Part shown: in pieces, positions 25,021 to 34,147 of the stretch | Position numbering within the stretch: the first letter of the stretch is position 1 | How the letters are laid out: every line of letters starts with the position of its first letter | Source of the DNA: Candidatus Binataceae bacterium | GTDB taxonomy: Bacteria > Desulfobacterota > Binatia > Binatales > Binataceae | Reading direction: 5' to 3' | DNA: 46,720 nucleotides | Assembly: GCA_036495685.1 (NCBI GenBank) | Contig: DASXMJ010000214.1 | Location: 1 to 46,720, forward strand | Translations under genes and position numbers: made by a program | The notes under the pieces: model-generated | What the model was told of the DNA's origin: nothing | Seen by the model: the letters and a program-made list of their open reading frames with translations, nothing else | Database searches by the model: none

Positions 25021-27118
25021 GGCTGTTGCCGTGCCAGGATAACGCGACCAGCGTTATGTCGTCGGCTTGGTCTGCGCCGGTAGCGAATCGGCGAATGTCA
25101 GCTCGCACCAACTCGACCAGGGCTCGGGCGGTCGCCTCGCGGGAAGACGCGAGCAATGCCTTCAAGCGGGTGATCCCGTAGAAGACGTGGTCTTTATTTT
25201 CCGACTCAGTGGCGCCATCGGTATAGAGTAACAGCAAATCGCCGGCTTGGAGGCGAAGTCGCTCGACCGGGCAAACGAGGGGATCGACCGCTCCCAACGG
25301 CGGTCCGCCTCGTCCCGACAGCTCCCTGGGCTCTGCGTCAAGCCGCAACACGAACGGTGGATCGTGGCCCGCGTTGACGTACGCGAGCTGTCCGGAAGAG
25401 AGGTCCAGGATTCCAGCAAAAGCGGTTACGAACATCATGTCCGCCCCCTCGTCGGCCATCTCGGCACTGGCGGCAGTAATCTTCGTACTTGCTTCCGCGA
25501 AGGCCAGATCGAGCGCGTCTCCGTGTTTCGAGATCGCGCTGCGCAGGATCTCTTTGGTCATTGCCATAAAGAGTGCGGCGGGAACCCCCTTGCCCGAGAC
25601 GTCAGCGATCGCGAAGGAGAGCCGTCTTGAGTCGAGCAGCAGGAAATCGTAGAAGTCGCCGCCAACCATCCTTGCCGGTTCAATGGTCGCAAACATATCC
25701 ACGTCGTTGCGCTGGGGCGGTCCGAGGAACTTGTGCGGGAGCAGGCCCATCTGAAGCGAGCGGGCGGCGCTTAGTTCGCCATCGATGCGAGCTTCGATCT
25801 GGCGCCGATGCTCGAGTTCAACTGCTAGCCGGTGGCGCCCGGCTTCGGTGGAAATGAGGCTCCAAACCAGCATCACACCGAAAATGATCGTTGAGGAAAC
25901 GATCGCATAGACCCCGGCGACCAGTACCTGGAACCATACAAAGCTTACAAAGGTGGCGGCCAAAACCGTGGCTGCCATCGCAACGAAGCCTATGGCGGCC
26001 AACGAAGGGCGCGAATAGGGCAGGGCGAAGATCGTCAGCAGACCGGTCACGATGATCAGCGCGACCTCCATCTGATCCCAGAAATGTGGACGGAGCAGGA
26101 GGCTGTGGGTCAGCATCGATTCAAGAAGCTGAGCGTGTATCTCGACCCCGGCCATTAGTCCAAGCGGAGTTTGGCGAAAATCGGCCCCGTTCTGGCTGGT
26201 AATGCCCAGGAGCGCGAAGTTTCCACGCAGCTCCGTGGCCGCAAGCGTGCCATCGAGCAGATCGGCAGCGGAGATGTAACGATAGTCATAGGATTTGGAA
26301 AAATACGGATACGCGCGGCCACGGACATCGGTCCGGAACAACACGTCACCGAGGGTGGCCGCCTCGATGCCGTGGCGGCTGGTTATGATCCCAACCGAGC
26401 CCAGCGATACTGCGACGCGAAGCATCTCGAGTGCGAAGGTGGGAATGAGGTCGCCCTGGACGACGATAAACATCGGAACCGACCGGGTTATTCCGTCGGC
26501 ACCCGGGTTATCGACGAGCGAACCCGCGCCGCGCTCCGCCCTTCTCAGTTCGGGCACACTGCTAAGCAAATATGGGTACTCGGGAAGGAAGGGTTTGGGA
26601 CTCCCGCCCGCTTGGCGAACGATTGTGATCCGCACGGGTAAGGTCGGGGCCAAGGCGGGATCGTCGGTAACCGCTACTCCCAGCACGGTCGGCACCTTTT
26701 CGAAGGCCTGCGCGAGGAGTACTTCGTTATCCGGCAGACCATCGAGTTGCTTCGCGATCGGGGGCGGTAGATCCGGCAGGAGGCGGGCAAGGTTTTTCGG
26801 CGAATAGCGGTCGGGTTCTGAAAAAATGATATCCACGCCCAGGACTCGCGGATCTTGCATCGCGATTTGGCTTACCAGACGGGCCATCAGGGTTCGCGGC
26901 CACGGCCATTGCCCATACCTTGCCAGACTGCGGTCGTCGATGGCGACGATGCGCACTCCCATGGGCTGATAGGAGCGGGGGGCGATCCGCTGTTCCAGAT
27001 CAAAGCTGCGTAGTGAGAGTGCAACCACCAGCGAGGGATTCAATAGGCGCAGCATCACCAAGAGCAGCAGCGAGACAAGCGCCGCGACGCACCCCGGCCT
27101 AGCCAATGCACTCTGCAA
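25007..27118 (-). CDS. CHASE2-domain membrane sensor with SpoIIE/PP2C phosphatase
   Basis: The 703-residue protein has an N-terminal membrane helix (residues about 10-27), an extracytoplasmic CHASE2 domain (about 35-345; VRIVAIDDRSLARYGQWPWPR and GVDIIFSEPD are typical), three membrane helices (about 350-430), a short coiled linker and a SpoIIE-type PP2C phosphatase (about 460-700). Phosphatase motifs are GGDFYDF, IADVSGKGVPAALFM, NAGHDPP, LLLYTDGATE and ADDITLVAL, giving the metal-binding aspartates. It would sense an outside signal and dephosphorylate a STAS protein, as RsbU or RsbP does. The only near-start codon is TTG 27118, 36 bp after the MBL gene, with no good ribosome-binding site, so the exact start is uncertain. 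Confidence 0.9.
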   Translation of the reverse strand: MQSALARPGCVAALVSLLLLVMLRLLNPSLVVALSLRSFDLEQRIAPRSYQPMGVRIVAIDDRSLARYGQWPWPRTLMARLVSQIAMQDPRVLGVDIIFSEPDRYSPKNLARLLPDLPPPIAKQLDGLPDNEVLLAQAFEKVPTVLGVAVTDDPALAPTLPVRITIVRQAGGSPKPFLPEYPYLLSSVPELRRAERGAGSLVDNPGADGITRSVPMFIVVQGDLIPTFALEMLRVAVSLGSVGIITSRHGIEAATLGDVLFRTDVRGRAYPYFSKSYDYRYISAADLLDGTLAATELRGNFALLGITSQNGADFRQTPLGLMAGVEIHAQLLESMLTHSLLLRPHFWDQMEVALIIVTGLLTIFALPYSRPSLAAIGFVAMAATVLAATFVSFVWFQVLVAGVYAIVSSTIIFGVMLVWSLISTEAGRHRLAVELEHRRQIEARIDGELSAARSLQMGLLPHKFLGPPQRNDVDMFATIEPARMVGGDFYDFLLLDSRRLSFAIADVSGKGVPAALFMAMTKEILRSAISKHGDALDLAFAEASTKITAASAEMADEGADMMFVTAFAGILDLSSGQLAYVNAGHDPPFVLRLDAEPRELSGRGGPPLGAVDPLVCPVERLRLQAGDLLLLYTDGATESENKDHVFYGITRLKALLASSREATARALVELVRADIRRFATGADQADDITLVALSWHGNSLNGR

Positions 27119-27154
27119 ACGGTCGAGGAAGGGTGAGATTCGAATGGGTAGTCC

Positions 27155-28114
27155 TCAAACGGGGATTTCGAGTCCGTCGTAGGCGGAGGTTATCGTCAGC
27201 TTGCGCCCCGGGTCGTTGATTTCTGCGTAGCGTCGCGTTTCCGCGAGGATTCTTTCCAGCATGTGGTCATCATGGATGGGTTCATGATGGAACATCACCA
27301 GGTGTTTGGCACCGGCTAACTGCGCCAATTCGACACCGACGATGTTGCTGGAATGACCCCAGTCTTCCTTCACCGAGATCTGCTCGGCGAGGGAATACAT
27401 CGCATCGAAGATGAGTAGGTCTGCATCGCGGAAGTGCTCGACGAACGGATAAGTCTTGTCGAGAGTTTCGTACTTGTGTTCGGAATCGGTGGAATACACG
27501 ACGATCTTGTTTTGGTGCGAGAAGCGGTAGCCGTAGGAATTTCCCGCATGATTTTGCACAAACGACCGAACCGAGACGCCGCCAACGATGTCGTAGCTGC
27601 GGCCGGGTTCGAGCTCGACAAATTCAATCGTCGCACCAAGGGTTCGAAAATCTACTGGAAAGGTCGGGTTCGATTGTTGGCGCTCGAGTGCCTCACGCAT
27701 GACCTTATGGCTGCCGTAGATGCGGATCACGTTGCCGGGAATGTAGGCGGGGGTAAAAAAGGGGAAGCCCATGATGTGATCCCAGTGCAAATGAGACAGG
27801 AACACGTGGTAGCGCCGCGGCTGGCCGGGGCCGTATTTGCCGAGGACCCGATTTCCGAACTCGCGAACGCCAGAGCCAAGATCGCACAAGAGGTACTCAT
27901 CGCCGCCGGTCACAAGTTCGACACAACTTGAATTCCCGCCGTAAGTTCCGCGGGTCGGAAAGGGGAGCCGGTCGATAAACGCCTCGATCGCCTGGTCGCT
28001 ACTGAGGTTCTCGCCGCGTGCCGCCACCAGCGCGTCACGGATTTTCGAGCGCACGGCCAGATAATTGAGCGGCGCGGGCAGCGAACCCCGAGTCCCCCAG
28101 AAACGCACCAGCAT
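27155..28114 (-). CDS. MBL-fold metal-dependent hydrolase
   Basis: The 319-residue protein begins VRFWGTRGSLPAP, a pattern of MBL-fold phosphodiesterase-like proteins. The zinc motif H-x-H-x-D-H is at H108-H113 (SHLHWDHIMG). Further ligands are expected from NHAGNSYGY, YSTDSEH and DWGHSS. Relatives are annotated as cyclic-nucleotide or nucleic acid phosphodiesterases or as regulatory hydrolases, and the substrate here is unknown. An insertion of about 30 residues (26-55) follows the first strand. It is 15 bp after the STAS gene and 36 bp before the phosphatase gene, so it is part of the partner-switching transcript and may make or destroy a second messenger for it. Confidence 0.83.
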   Translation of the reverse strand: MLVRFWGTRGSLPAPLNYLAVRSKIRDALVAARGENLSSDQAIEAFIDRLPFPTRGTYGGNSSCVELVTGGDEYLLCDLGSGVREFGNRVLGKYGPGQPRRYHVFLSHLHWDHIMGFPFFTPAYIPGNVIRIYGSHKVMREALERQQSNPTFPVDFRTLGATIEFVELEPGRSYDIVGGVSVRSFVQNHAGNSYGYRFSHQNKIVVYSTDSEHKYETLDKTYPFVEHFRDADLLIFDAMYSLAEQISVKEDWGHSSNIVGVELAQLAGAKHLVMFHHEPIHDDHMLERILAETRRYAEINDPGRKLTITSAYDGLEIPV

Positions 28115-28129
28115 CGTCTTTGGCCCCGC

Positions 28130-28474
28130 TCAGGTGCGCGCGGAGTGCATCGCGGCGCGGGCGTCGGCTGCGGTGTCGAAGACCTGCACCACCTGGTCGA
28201 ACCGGCTGATCGTGAAGACTTCATTGACCAGGGGCGAAAGCGCGGCCACCGCGATGCGTCCGCCCCGTGCTTTCGCTCGTCTTGAGGCCATCATCAGTGC
28301 ACGCAGCCCCGCGCTGGAAATGTACTCTACGGATCCAAGATCGATCACGACTGCGTCGTTTGAATCAACCCAGGCAAGCAGCCGTGTCTGAAAATCGGGA
28401 CTGCTGTCGTTGTTGATGCGCCCGACCGGTCGCAACACCAGGATTCCGTCTTCACGTTGTTCGCCGATCTCCAC
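28130..28474 (-). CDS. STAS-domain anti-sigma factor antagonist
   Basis: The 114-residue protein is a single STAS domain of the RsbV/SpoIIAA type. The phosphorylatable serine is in YISSAGLRAL (Ser53 or Ser54). GRINNDSSPDFQTRLL is the usual first half, and VNEVFTISRFDQVVQVF the last helix and strand. Dephosphorylated, it would bind the RsbW-like kinase (23420-23851) and free that protein's target. The start is GTG 28474. It is the first gene of the minus-strand run with the MBL protein and the CHASE2 phosphatase that could dephosphorylate it. Confidence 0.9.
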   Translation of the reverse strand: MEIGEQREDGILVLRPVGRINNDSSPDFQTRLLAWVDSNDAVVIDLGSVEYISSAGLRALMMASRRAKARGGRIAVAALSPLVNEVFTISRFDQVVQVFDTAADARAAMHSART

Positions 28475-28864
28475 GCTTTTGCCCCCATGGGTGGGGAGTC
28501 CGTCCGGATGTGCGCTGATTTTTGTCTTTTCTGGGGCACGCTGGCAAGCGAGCGATTTCCCGCTCGGCGGGACGGACCGGTCCGATTATGCGCCAGCAAC
28601 GGTTGGCGAGGGTTTGCCACCAGCCCTAAGTTTACCAGGTGCCGGAGTTCCGCAGCGCCATCTCGGTCCTTGCAACGAGCCTCGGCGTCGCTACGTGAAC
28701 CTTATTGCACCTTAGGCGTAGGAACCTAGCCACCGGCACCTCATCCAGATTAAAGCGTACTGAGTAACCGCGGAAACATGGTCGGAGAGTCACCGGTCAG
28801 TCGGATTGGGTTTTCGGCAGACGGAATACTAGTATTCGGTGAGTTGCGCGATGGAGTGTTGACC
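28475..28864. other. 390-bp divergent non-coding stretch
   Basis: This stretch separates the STAS gene from the amidohydrolase gene and must contain promoters for both. Frames here lack protein-family features. An in-frame ATG at 28778 would extend the amidohydrolase by 29 residues without homology. I see no repeat like the one at 23864 and no clear -35/-10 pair. Confidence 0.4.
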
Positions 28865-29980
28865 ATGACCGGAATAATCGATGCTGATGGGCATATCGTC
28901 GAGCCGCGTTCTTTCTGGCCGGACTACATCGAAGCCAAATTTCTCGACCGGATGCCGAGAATCACCAAGGATGCGGACGGCGTCGAGCGAATTGCGGTAG
29001 GTGACAAGGTAGCCCGAAGTAGTATCTATGCACCTGCGGCCATGTGCATCCCGGGCGGGCTGGCTAGCCCGGAATCGATGCGAAAGCTTTCGTGGGACGA
29101 CCTGCGGCCCGGAAGCTTCGATCCTCACCACCGTCTTAAGGACATGGATTCGGAAGGCATCGACGTTTCGGTGTTATTCCCCTCGATTGGCTTAGGGTTC
29201 GTCGCGATCACCGATCCGGAACTCGCGACCGCCGCATGCCGCGCCTACAACAATTGGATGAAGGATTTCTGCGCGCCCGCACCCAACCGCCTCCGCAGCG
29301 TTGCCCTGGTACCACTCCACGACATAGGTAGCGCCACCGCGGAGATGCGCCGGGTTGTAGTCCAGCACGGGGTCAAGGCGATCCTGGTACGTTCAAACCC
29401 CTACAACCGAAGGCTGCTGAGCGATCCTGCCAACGATCCGTTCTGGGCCGAGGCCCAGGCTCTGGATTGTACGATCGCGTTGCATGCGGCGGTCAGCGGA
29501 GACATGCCGACGGCAGGATTCGATCGGTATCACGATTTCTTTCAGCGTATGATTATCTCCCACCCGCTTGAGCAACAGATGGCCTGCATGGACATCATCT
29601 GCGGCGGGGTGCTCGAGAAATATCCTCGACTACGGTTTGCTTTCCTGGAGGCGGGCGGCGGATGGGTCCCATGGTGGCTTGCGCGGCTGGACGAATTCTA
29701 CGGAAAGATCGGCCACATGGTGCCCAAAGCGCGAATCAAGCCGAGTGAGTATTTCCGCCGTCAATGCTTTTGTTCGTGCGAACCAGACGACATAGCGCTA
29801 AGGACTGCGGCAGTGCTCGGCATCGACGAGCACTTGATGTGGGCGTCCGACTATCCACACTACGACTGCGAATTTCCGGGGGCGGTCGATGAACTGCGTG
29901 CGCATTGCGCTGCACTGCCCGAGGATTCTCAGCGCCGGATAATGGGCGAGAATGCGGCCCGGTGCTATGGATTGAACTGA
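28865..29980 (+). CDS. Amidohydrolase-2 family protein
   Basis: The 371-residue protein is a metal-dependent amidohydrolase of the ACMSD/LigW type. It begins IIDADGHIVEP, with the D-x-D-x-H variant of the first metal motif, and has the late motif WASDYPHYD. Members decarboxylate or hydrolyse aromatic acids and lactones. VLFPSIGLGF and FLEAGGGWVPWW are family landmarks. The start is the ATG at 28865, with GGAG upstream and where similarity begins. It is a relative of the protein at 44546 (shared plan: DGH/DSH, fxPSxG, sDYPH). It stands alone on the plus strand before a convergent GH88-like gene. The substrate is unknown. Confidence 0.82.
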   Translation: MTGIIDADGHIVEPRSFWPDYIEAKFLDRMPRITKDADGVERIAVGDKVARSSIYAPAAMCIPGGLASPESMRKLSWDDLRPGSFDPHHRLKDMDSEGIDVSVLFPSIGLGFVAITDPELATAACRAYNNWMKDFCAPAPNRLRSVALVPLHDIGSATAEMRRVVVQHGVKAILVRSNPYNRRLLSDPANDPFWAEAQALDCTIALHAAVSGDMPTAGFDRYHDFFQRMIISHPLEQQMACMDIICGGVLEKYPRLRFAFLEAGGGWVPWWLARLDEFYGKIGHMVPKARIKPSEYFRRQCFCSCEPDDIALRTAAVLGIDEHLMWASDYPHYDCEFPGAVDELRAHCAALPEDSQRRIMGENAARCYGLN

Positions 29981-30155
29981 AGGGGCGAATTCAGTCAGCC
30001 GGCTCGGAATCGCACGCCGAGCTTTAGTATCATTCCGGGCAAATCTCGGACCGAAACGAGAGGATGGCGACGATTAGACGACCTCCTGCGGCGTAAAGCA
30101 TCTCGCGCCCTGTGATTGAAATCCGGATGGAGGAACTGTCATCCGATTCAACTCT

Positions 30156-31280
30156 TCAGATGCTCACCGGGTCGAGTCGGCCGGCGAGCACGTGTAGCGC
30201 TTCGAATAGGTAGTACGTACCCCAAATCAATTCATGTCGAGTGGCGACACCGATGCGCTTGTTAAAACATCCATCCCACAAGCCGCCCTCCGGTCCAAGG
30301 TGGCCCTCGATTAGTGCGCGGACGGTCGCTTCAGCGGCAGAGCGCCACCTTTGACGCTGAAACTCGTCGCGCGTAAGCGCGGACAGTTTGAGCAGGCTCG
30401 CCGCTGCGATCGCAGTTGCCGAGGTGTCGCGATTGGTGTTGGGAATCGCAGGATCGTCGAAGTCCCAGTAGGCGATTCGATCTGCCGGCACATGTGCCAG
30501 CCACCAGTCCGCTGCTTTGGAGGCGGGCTCCAGAAAGGAAGGATCTTCGCACCATTGCGCACTCAGCGCCCATCCCAGCATTCCCCAAGCTTGTGCGCGG
30601 GCCCACGTACTGCGGTCAGTTATTCCCTTGTGCGTATACCGCCGCAGTACCGCGCCGGTCGCGGGGTTGAAGGAAGCGGACTGGCAAATCGATCCGTCGG
30701 GGCGGAGGCAAAACTCGACATGCCGCCTGGCATGATTTATCGCGATGGTCCGGAATTGATCGTCATCGCGACTCTCCCGGCCCGCCCACATCAGCAGCGC
30801 GACCGCCTGCACCATGTCGATTTCAGCTTCGGTCGCGCCCACATTTGAGACTTCCTCGAATGCCCGGCCAAGCGGAAGCACCCTGGCGCGCGGGTTATAC
30901 ATTGCGGCCAGCGCGCGAGCGGCCTCCACTGCAAGATCGCGTGCTTCGAGGTCACCGTTTAGGACCGAGCCCAACGCCGCGCCGTAGTAGAAGAGCAGGG
31001 CGCGCGATGAGCTCTCGGAAGCAAGCCGAGGACGCAATCTTTCGGTGAACTTGCGCGCCCACTCAAGCCATTGCTCGCGATCGCTGATCGGTCCGCTATA
31101 AGCGCCAAGCCACAGCAGCGCGTTGAAGTAACCCCCCGTCCAGTCGCCATCCGACGACCATGTCCAGCGTCGTGTCTGCGGGTCGGCGAAATGTGGAAAT
31201 CCCTGGTGTTCCGACCGCGCCGTATTCTCGACCCGGGCGCGGATGCGCGAGATCGCATCATTCCACGTGAGATGGTCCAT
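30156..31280 (-). CDS. GH88-like (unsaturated glucuronyl hydrolase-type) six-hairpin protein
   Basis: The 374-residue protein fits an alpha6/alpha6 barrel of glycoside hydrolase family 88: DGDWTGGYFNALLWLGAY, EIDMVQAVALLMWA (D154 matches the acid/base Asp of this family), STWARAQAWGMLGWAL and IAYWDFDDP with DTSATAIAAASLL. The first family aspartate region (THDLGF in known enzymes) appears here as SSRALLFYY, so one conserved Asp seems lost. Such enzymes cleave an unsaturated uronic acid from polysaccharide fragments made by lyases. No lyase or sugar-transport gene is nearby. There is no signal peptide. Its isolated position and the changed residue leave the true substrate open. Confidence 0.7.
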   Translation of the reverse strand: MDHLTWNDAISRIRARVENTARSEHQGFPHFADPQTRRWTWSSDGDWTGGYFNALLWLGAYSGPISDREQWLEWARKFTERLRPRLASESSSRALLFYYGAALGSVLNGDLEARDLAVEAARALAAMYNPRARVLPLGRAFEEVSNVGATEAEIDMVQAVALLMWAGRESRDDDQFRTIAINHARRHVEFCLRPDGSICQSASFNPATGAVLRRYTHKGITDRSTWARAQAWGMLGWALSAQWCEDPSFLEPASKAADWWLAHVPADRIAYWDFDDPAIPNTNRDTSATAIAAASLLKLSALTRDEFQRQRWRSAAEATVRALIEGHLGPEGGLWDGCFNKRIGVATRHELIWGTYYLFEALHVLAGRLDPVSI

Positions 31281-31548
31281 CGCTGGCTCTCCAGACTCTC
31301 AGTGGGGCATGCGATCCACGACAGCGAGAACAAGCGCCGACGGAGTTACCGCACGAGCCAGAGGGAAAGTCGTTTCGGCAGCTAAGGGTCGTCATGCTCG
31401 TCTGTTCGAATTGTACACCCAGAAAAACCATCACCTCTCGGTTAGCGAGCCGACCGGGAGCCAAGCGATGGCGTCGCGCTGGCTTGGGCTTTGATGGTGG
31501 GGTTAGTAGAGTGCGGTAGAACGCCCAAGCCGCGAGGGAACCCAAGCC

Positions 31549-32361
31549 ATGGCTCTAATTACGTTCGACGCTTATGCCAACAAGTATCACCATATTAACA
31601 TGGAGCGACGCGACGGTATTCTCCAGCTGACGCTGCACACTAACGGCACCGAACTCAAGTGGGGCATGGGCCCGCATGAGGAGTTGTCTTACGCGTTCAA
31701 TGATATTGCTCGAGACCGTGATAACCGCTGTGTGATCATAACCGGTACCGGCAATGCCTTTTGTTCGGAAATTGACGCCGGTGCTGGACGCGGCGCTCCG
31801 ATCCGAGGCGACGGGTCGCCCCAGCCGGCAGGGGTCCGCTCCACGACCTGGGACCACATTTACAGCGACGCGAAGTACCTGCTCATGAATCATCTCAACA
31901 TCGAGGTGCCGATGATCGCCGCGGTCAACGGTCCAGCCCTGATCCACGCGGAGATCGCGGTCCTGTGCGACATCGTGTTGGCATCCGAGAATGCCGCGTT
32001 TCAGGACGCGCCACATTTTCCAAACGGTATAGTACCTGGCGATGGCGTCCATATAGTTTGGCCTCTGGTGCTCGGCCCCAATCGGGGGCGGTATTTTCTT
32101 CTGACTGGTCAGAAACTCTCGGCGCGGGAGGCGCTCGATTTGGGCGTGGTGAGCGAGGTTTTGCCACCGGAGCAGTTGTTGGCGCGGGCCTGGGAACTCG
32201 CGCGCCAAATAACATTGAGACCGTCGCTTGCGGTGCGCTACGCACGTGTCGCACTGACTCAACAGCTTAAGAAGCTGATGCTCGAAAACCTCGGGTACGG
32301 ACTCGCGCTCGAGGGCCTGGGTGCAGTGCAATCGTGGCCCGGAGCACGCAGCAGGAGCTGA
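31549..32361 (+). CDS. 6-Oxocamphor-hydrolase-like beta-diketone hydrolase (crotonase superfamily)
   Basis: The 270-residue protein resembles 6-oxocamphor hydrolase of Rhodococcus far more than ordinary enoyl-CoA hydratases: [33 protein letters not shown] and [13 protein letters not shown]. The four catalytic residues known for that enzyme (H122, H145, D154, E244) appear at H133, H156, D165 and E255, each shifted by the same 11 positions, which fits one N-terminal-side insertion (the [19 protein letters not shown] region). Such enzymes cut a C-C bond of a cyclic beta-diketone by a retro-Claisen reaction, giving a keto acid. They do not use CoA esters. GAGGGA lies before the ATG at 31549. The next gene (32683) is a second crotonase. 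A cyclic diketone from a terpenoid or alicyclic compound is a plausible substrate. Confidence 0.84.
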   Translation: MALITFDAYANKYHHINMERRDGILQLTLHTNGTELKWGMGPHEELSYAFNDIARDRDNRCVIITGTGNAFCSEIDAGAGRGAPIRGDGSPQPAGVRSTTWDHIYSDAKYLLMNHLNIEVPMIAAVNGPALIHAEIAVLCDIVLASENAAFQDAPHFPNGIVPGDGVHIVWPLVLGPNRGRYFLLTGQKLSAREALDLGVVSEVLPPEQLLARAWELARQITLRPSLAVRYARVALTQQLKKLMLENLGYGLALEGLGAVQSWPGARSRS

Positions 32362-32682
32362 TGATTCGCGGACTGACTTCTTGCTCACGTGGATCATCCT
32401 TTGGATCGCGCGTCGCGTTCGGCTGGCCACCGCTGTTTTCTCTAGTTCGAAGCTCTTAGTGATTCTGAGGGGCTTGCGAGAGTGAGCTTGTCCTGTCCCT
32501 GCAGCAAGACAATTCTTCGACCTCGCGGCACCGCATGAGACTGGCCAGCGACGGTGTGGAGCGCCATCGTACTGCGATCGCGGTGCCCGCAACGCCGATC
32601 GATTCGATTTGGTCTTGGTCGGGCGTACGATGTGTTTGAAAGCGTGACGACGGACTTAGTTTTCTTCGGAGGTTAGAAGACC
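32362..32682. other. 321-bp gap between two crotonase genes
   Basis: No family-like reading frame, repeat or hairpin is convincing here. CGGAGG at the right end is the ribosome-binding site for the next gene. The gap is large for one operon, so the two crotonase genes may have separate promoters. Confidence 0.4.
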
Positions 32683-33480
32683 ATGGCCGAGGCCGCACCG
32701 GACCGAATCCTCTACAGCTGCGAGGACCGCATCGCCACCCTCACGCTCAACCGCCCAGACAAACTCAATGCATTCGATGATGAGCAGGTGGTACGGCTCC
32801 GCGATGCGCTGCGCCGCGTGGATGCGGATGAGGCAGCCCACGTTGCATTAATCACCGGCGCGGGTCGCGCATTCTCGAGCGGTGCCGACGTGCATCAGCG
32901 TCAACTTCGCAAGCGTGAAGAGTTGGAACGCTACGGTGGGCCGCAGGCCCCCGGCGCCAATGCGGGTGACCTGCTGACCCACGCGGTCAACTGGAAGCCC
33001 GTGATAGCTGCGGTTCATGGCTATGCTTTGGGCCTGGCATTGGGGTTAGTGCTGGAATGCGACCTGATCGTCGCCGAGGAAGGCACACGCTTTCAGATAA
33101 CCGAGGTGTCCCGCGGGCTGGGAGGGGCAAGGCAGTGGGGTCTGATGCAGTTACGCGGGGGTGGCGCACTCGCCAACGAAGTGGCGCTGACCGGGCGCTT
33201 TTTCAGCGCCGAAGAAGCACTAGCGGCTGGGATCATCAATCGCGTGGCGGCCGCTGGTCAACACGTTTCGGTCGCCAGGGAACTGGCTCGCGAAATTCTC
33301 AAAAATCCGCCTCTCAGTGTTCGGGCCACCGTTCGCACGCGACGATGGCAGCTTGAGGTGCTGGGCCGTGAGATCGCGATGCAGATGCAACCTTGGAAGC
33401 TCTACCTGAGCCAGGATTTCACCGAAGCGGCGCGCGCTTTCGTGGAGAAGCGAGAGCCAGGTCCCTTCAAGGGACGTTGA
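32683..33480 (+). CDS. Enoyl-CoA hydratase/isomerase-family protein
   Basis: The 265-residue crotonase has the usual oxyanion-hole segments: GRAFSSGADV (about residues 63-72) and HGYALGLALG (about 113-122). The second catalytic Glu of true hydratases (E164 of rat enzyme) is kept in ITEVSRG. The first (E144, in GGGCEL) is replaced: the same stretch here reads GLALGL, so Gly stands where Glu is expected. The protein may therefore be an isomerase, thioesterase or other CoA-chemistry member rather than a standard hydratase. GGAGG lies before the ATG at 32683. CoA-transferase genes at 36281-40113 suggest that acyl-CoA intermediates are made nearby. Confidence 0.85.
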   Translation: MAEAAPDRILYSCEDRIATLTLNRPDKLNAFDDEQVVRLRDALRRVDADEAAHVALITGAGRAFSSGADVHQRQLRKREELERYGGPQAPGANAGDLLTHAVNWKPVIAAVHGYALGLALGLVLECDLIVAEEGTRFQITEVSRGLGGARQWGLMQLRGGGALANEVALTGRFFSAEEALAAGIINRVAAAGQHVSVARELAREILKNPPLSVRATVRTRRWQLEVLGREIAMQMQPWKLYLSQDFTEAARAFVEKREPGPFKGR

Positions 33481-33691
33481 GGCGCGCAGAGGGCTTGAGC
33501 AATCTCTTGGATGGTGGTTTCACTCGCAACGCCCGCGGGCACAGTCCTTTGGCGATGCTCAAACGGTGGACGACATCAACACCTCGCTTTTTCACGGTGA
33601 CTGCTTCACTCGTGCACACGGCACCACGCGGTGCAGGGCCGTCGATCGAAGCCTCGGGTGTGCCCCGCGCTCATCGGGCAAGCGACTTGCC

Positions 33692-34147
33692 TTACCCGTT
33701 AAACGGCTCGATCAGCTCAAGAAAAGTTCCGTCCGGGTCCTTGAAGCAGAAGAATTTTGCTCCCGCTCCGCCGGCGAATCGGATGGTCACCGGTTCGGAA
33801 ACCATCTCAACACCCTCTGCGCTCAGGCGCGCGTACTCCGCTTCGATGTTCTTGGTAAAGAGGGCGATGCGAGCTATCCCCGCATGGTAAAGATTGGGGT
33901 AGGGCGGAGTCTCGGTGAGCGGCTGCTTCCACTCGATCAGATCGATTCGCGTAGCCCGGGGATCGTCGCTTAGCGCGAGCAGCGCCGCTCTTGCGCGACT
34001 GTTGGGAACGTTCAGGCCTTTATCATTTCCTCGGTTGAGTCCCTCGCCCAGGTCCGTGACCAGTTTGAACCCGACCATTTTGTAAAACGCGAGAGATCGC
34101 TCGAAATTCGTGACATTGATATTCACATGGAACACAGATTTGATCAT
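33692..34147 (-). CDS. VOC-family protein
   Basis: The 151-residue protein is a single glyoxalase-fold domain. It begins SVFHVNINVTNFERSLAFYKMVGF, with His as first possible metal ligand, and ends FKDPDGTFLELIEP, with Glu as the last. The start ATG at 34147 has GGGAGGA upstream. It is a distinct sequence from the VOC proteins at 7241, 12412 and 40450. It follows the CocE-type hydrolase gene by 251 bp on the same strand and meets the enoyl-CoA hydratase gene tail to tail. Reaction unknown; isomerases, lyases and dioxygenases share this fold. Confidence 0.82.
   Translation of the reverse strand: MIKSVFHVNINVTNFERSLAFYKMVGFKLVTDLGEGLNRGNDKGLNVPNSRARAALLALSDDPRATRIDLIEWKQPLTETPPYPNLYHAGIARIALFTKNIEAEYARLSAEGVEMVSEPVTIRFAGGAGAKFFCFKDPDGTFLELIEPFNG

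Noticed and set aside
31555..32592. 345-codon minus-strand frame
   Set aside because: It is antisense to the beta-diketone hydrolase gene, whose catalytic residues are clear; the antisense product has no recognisable domain.
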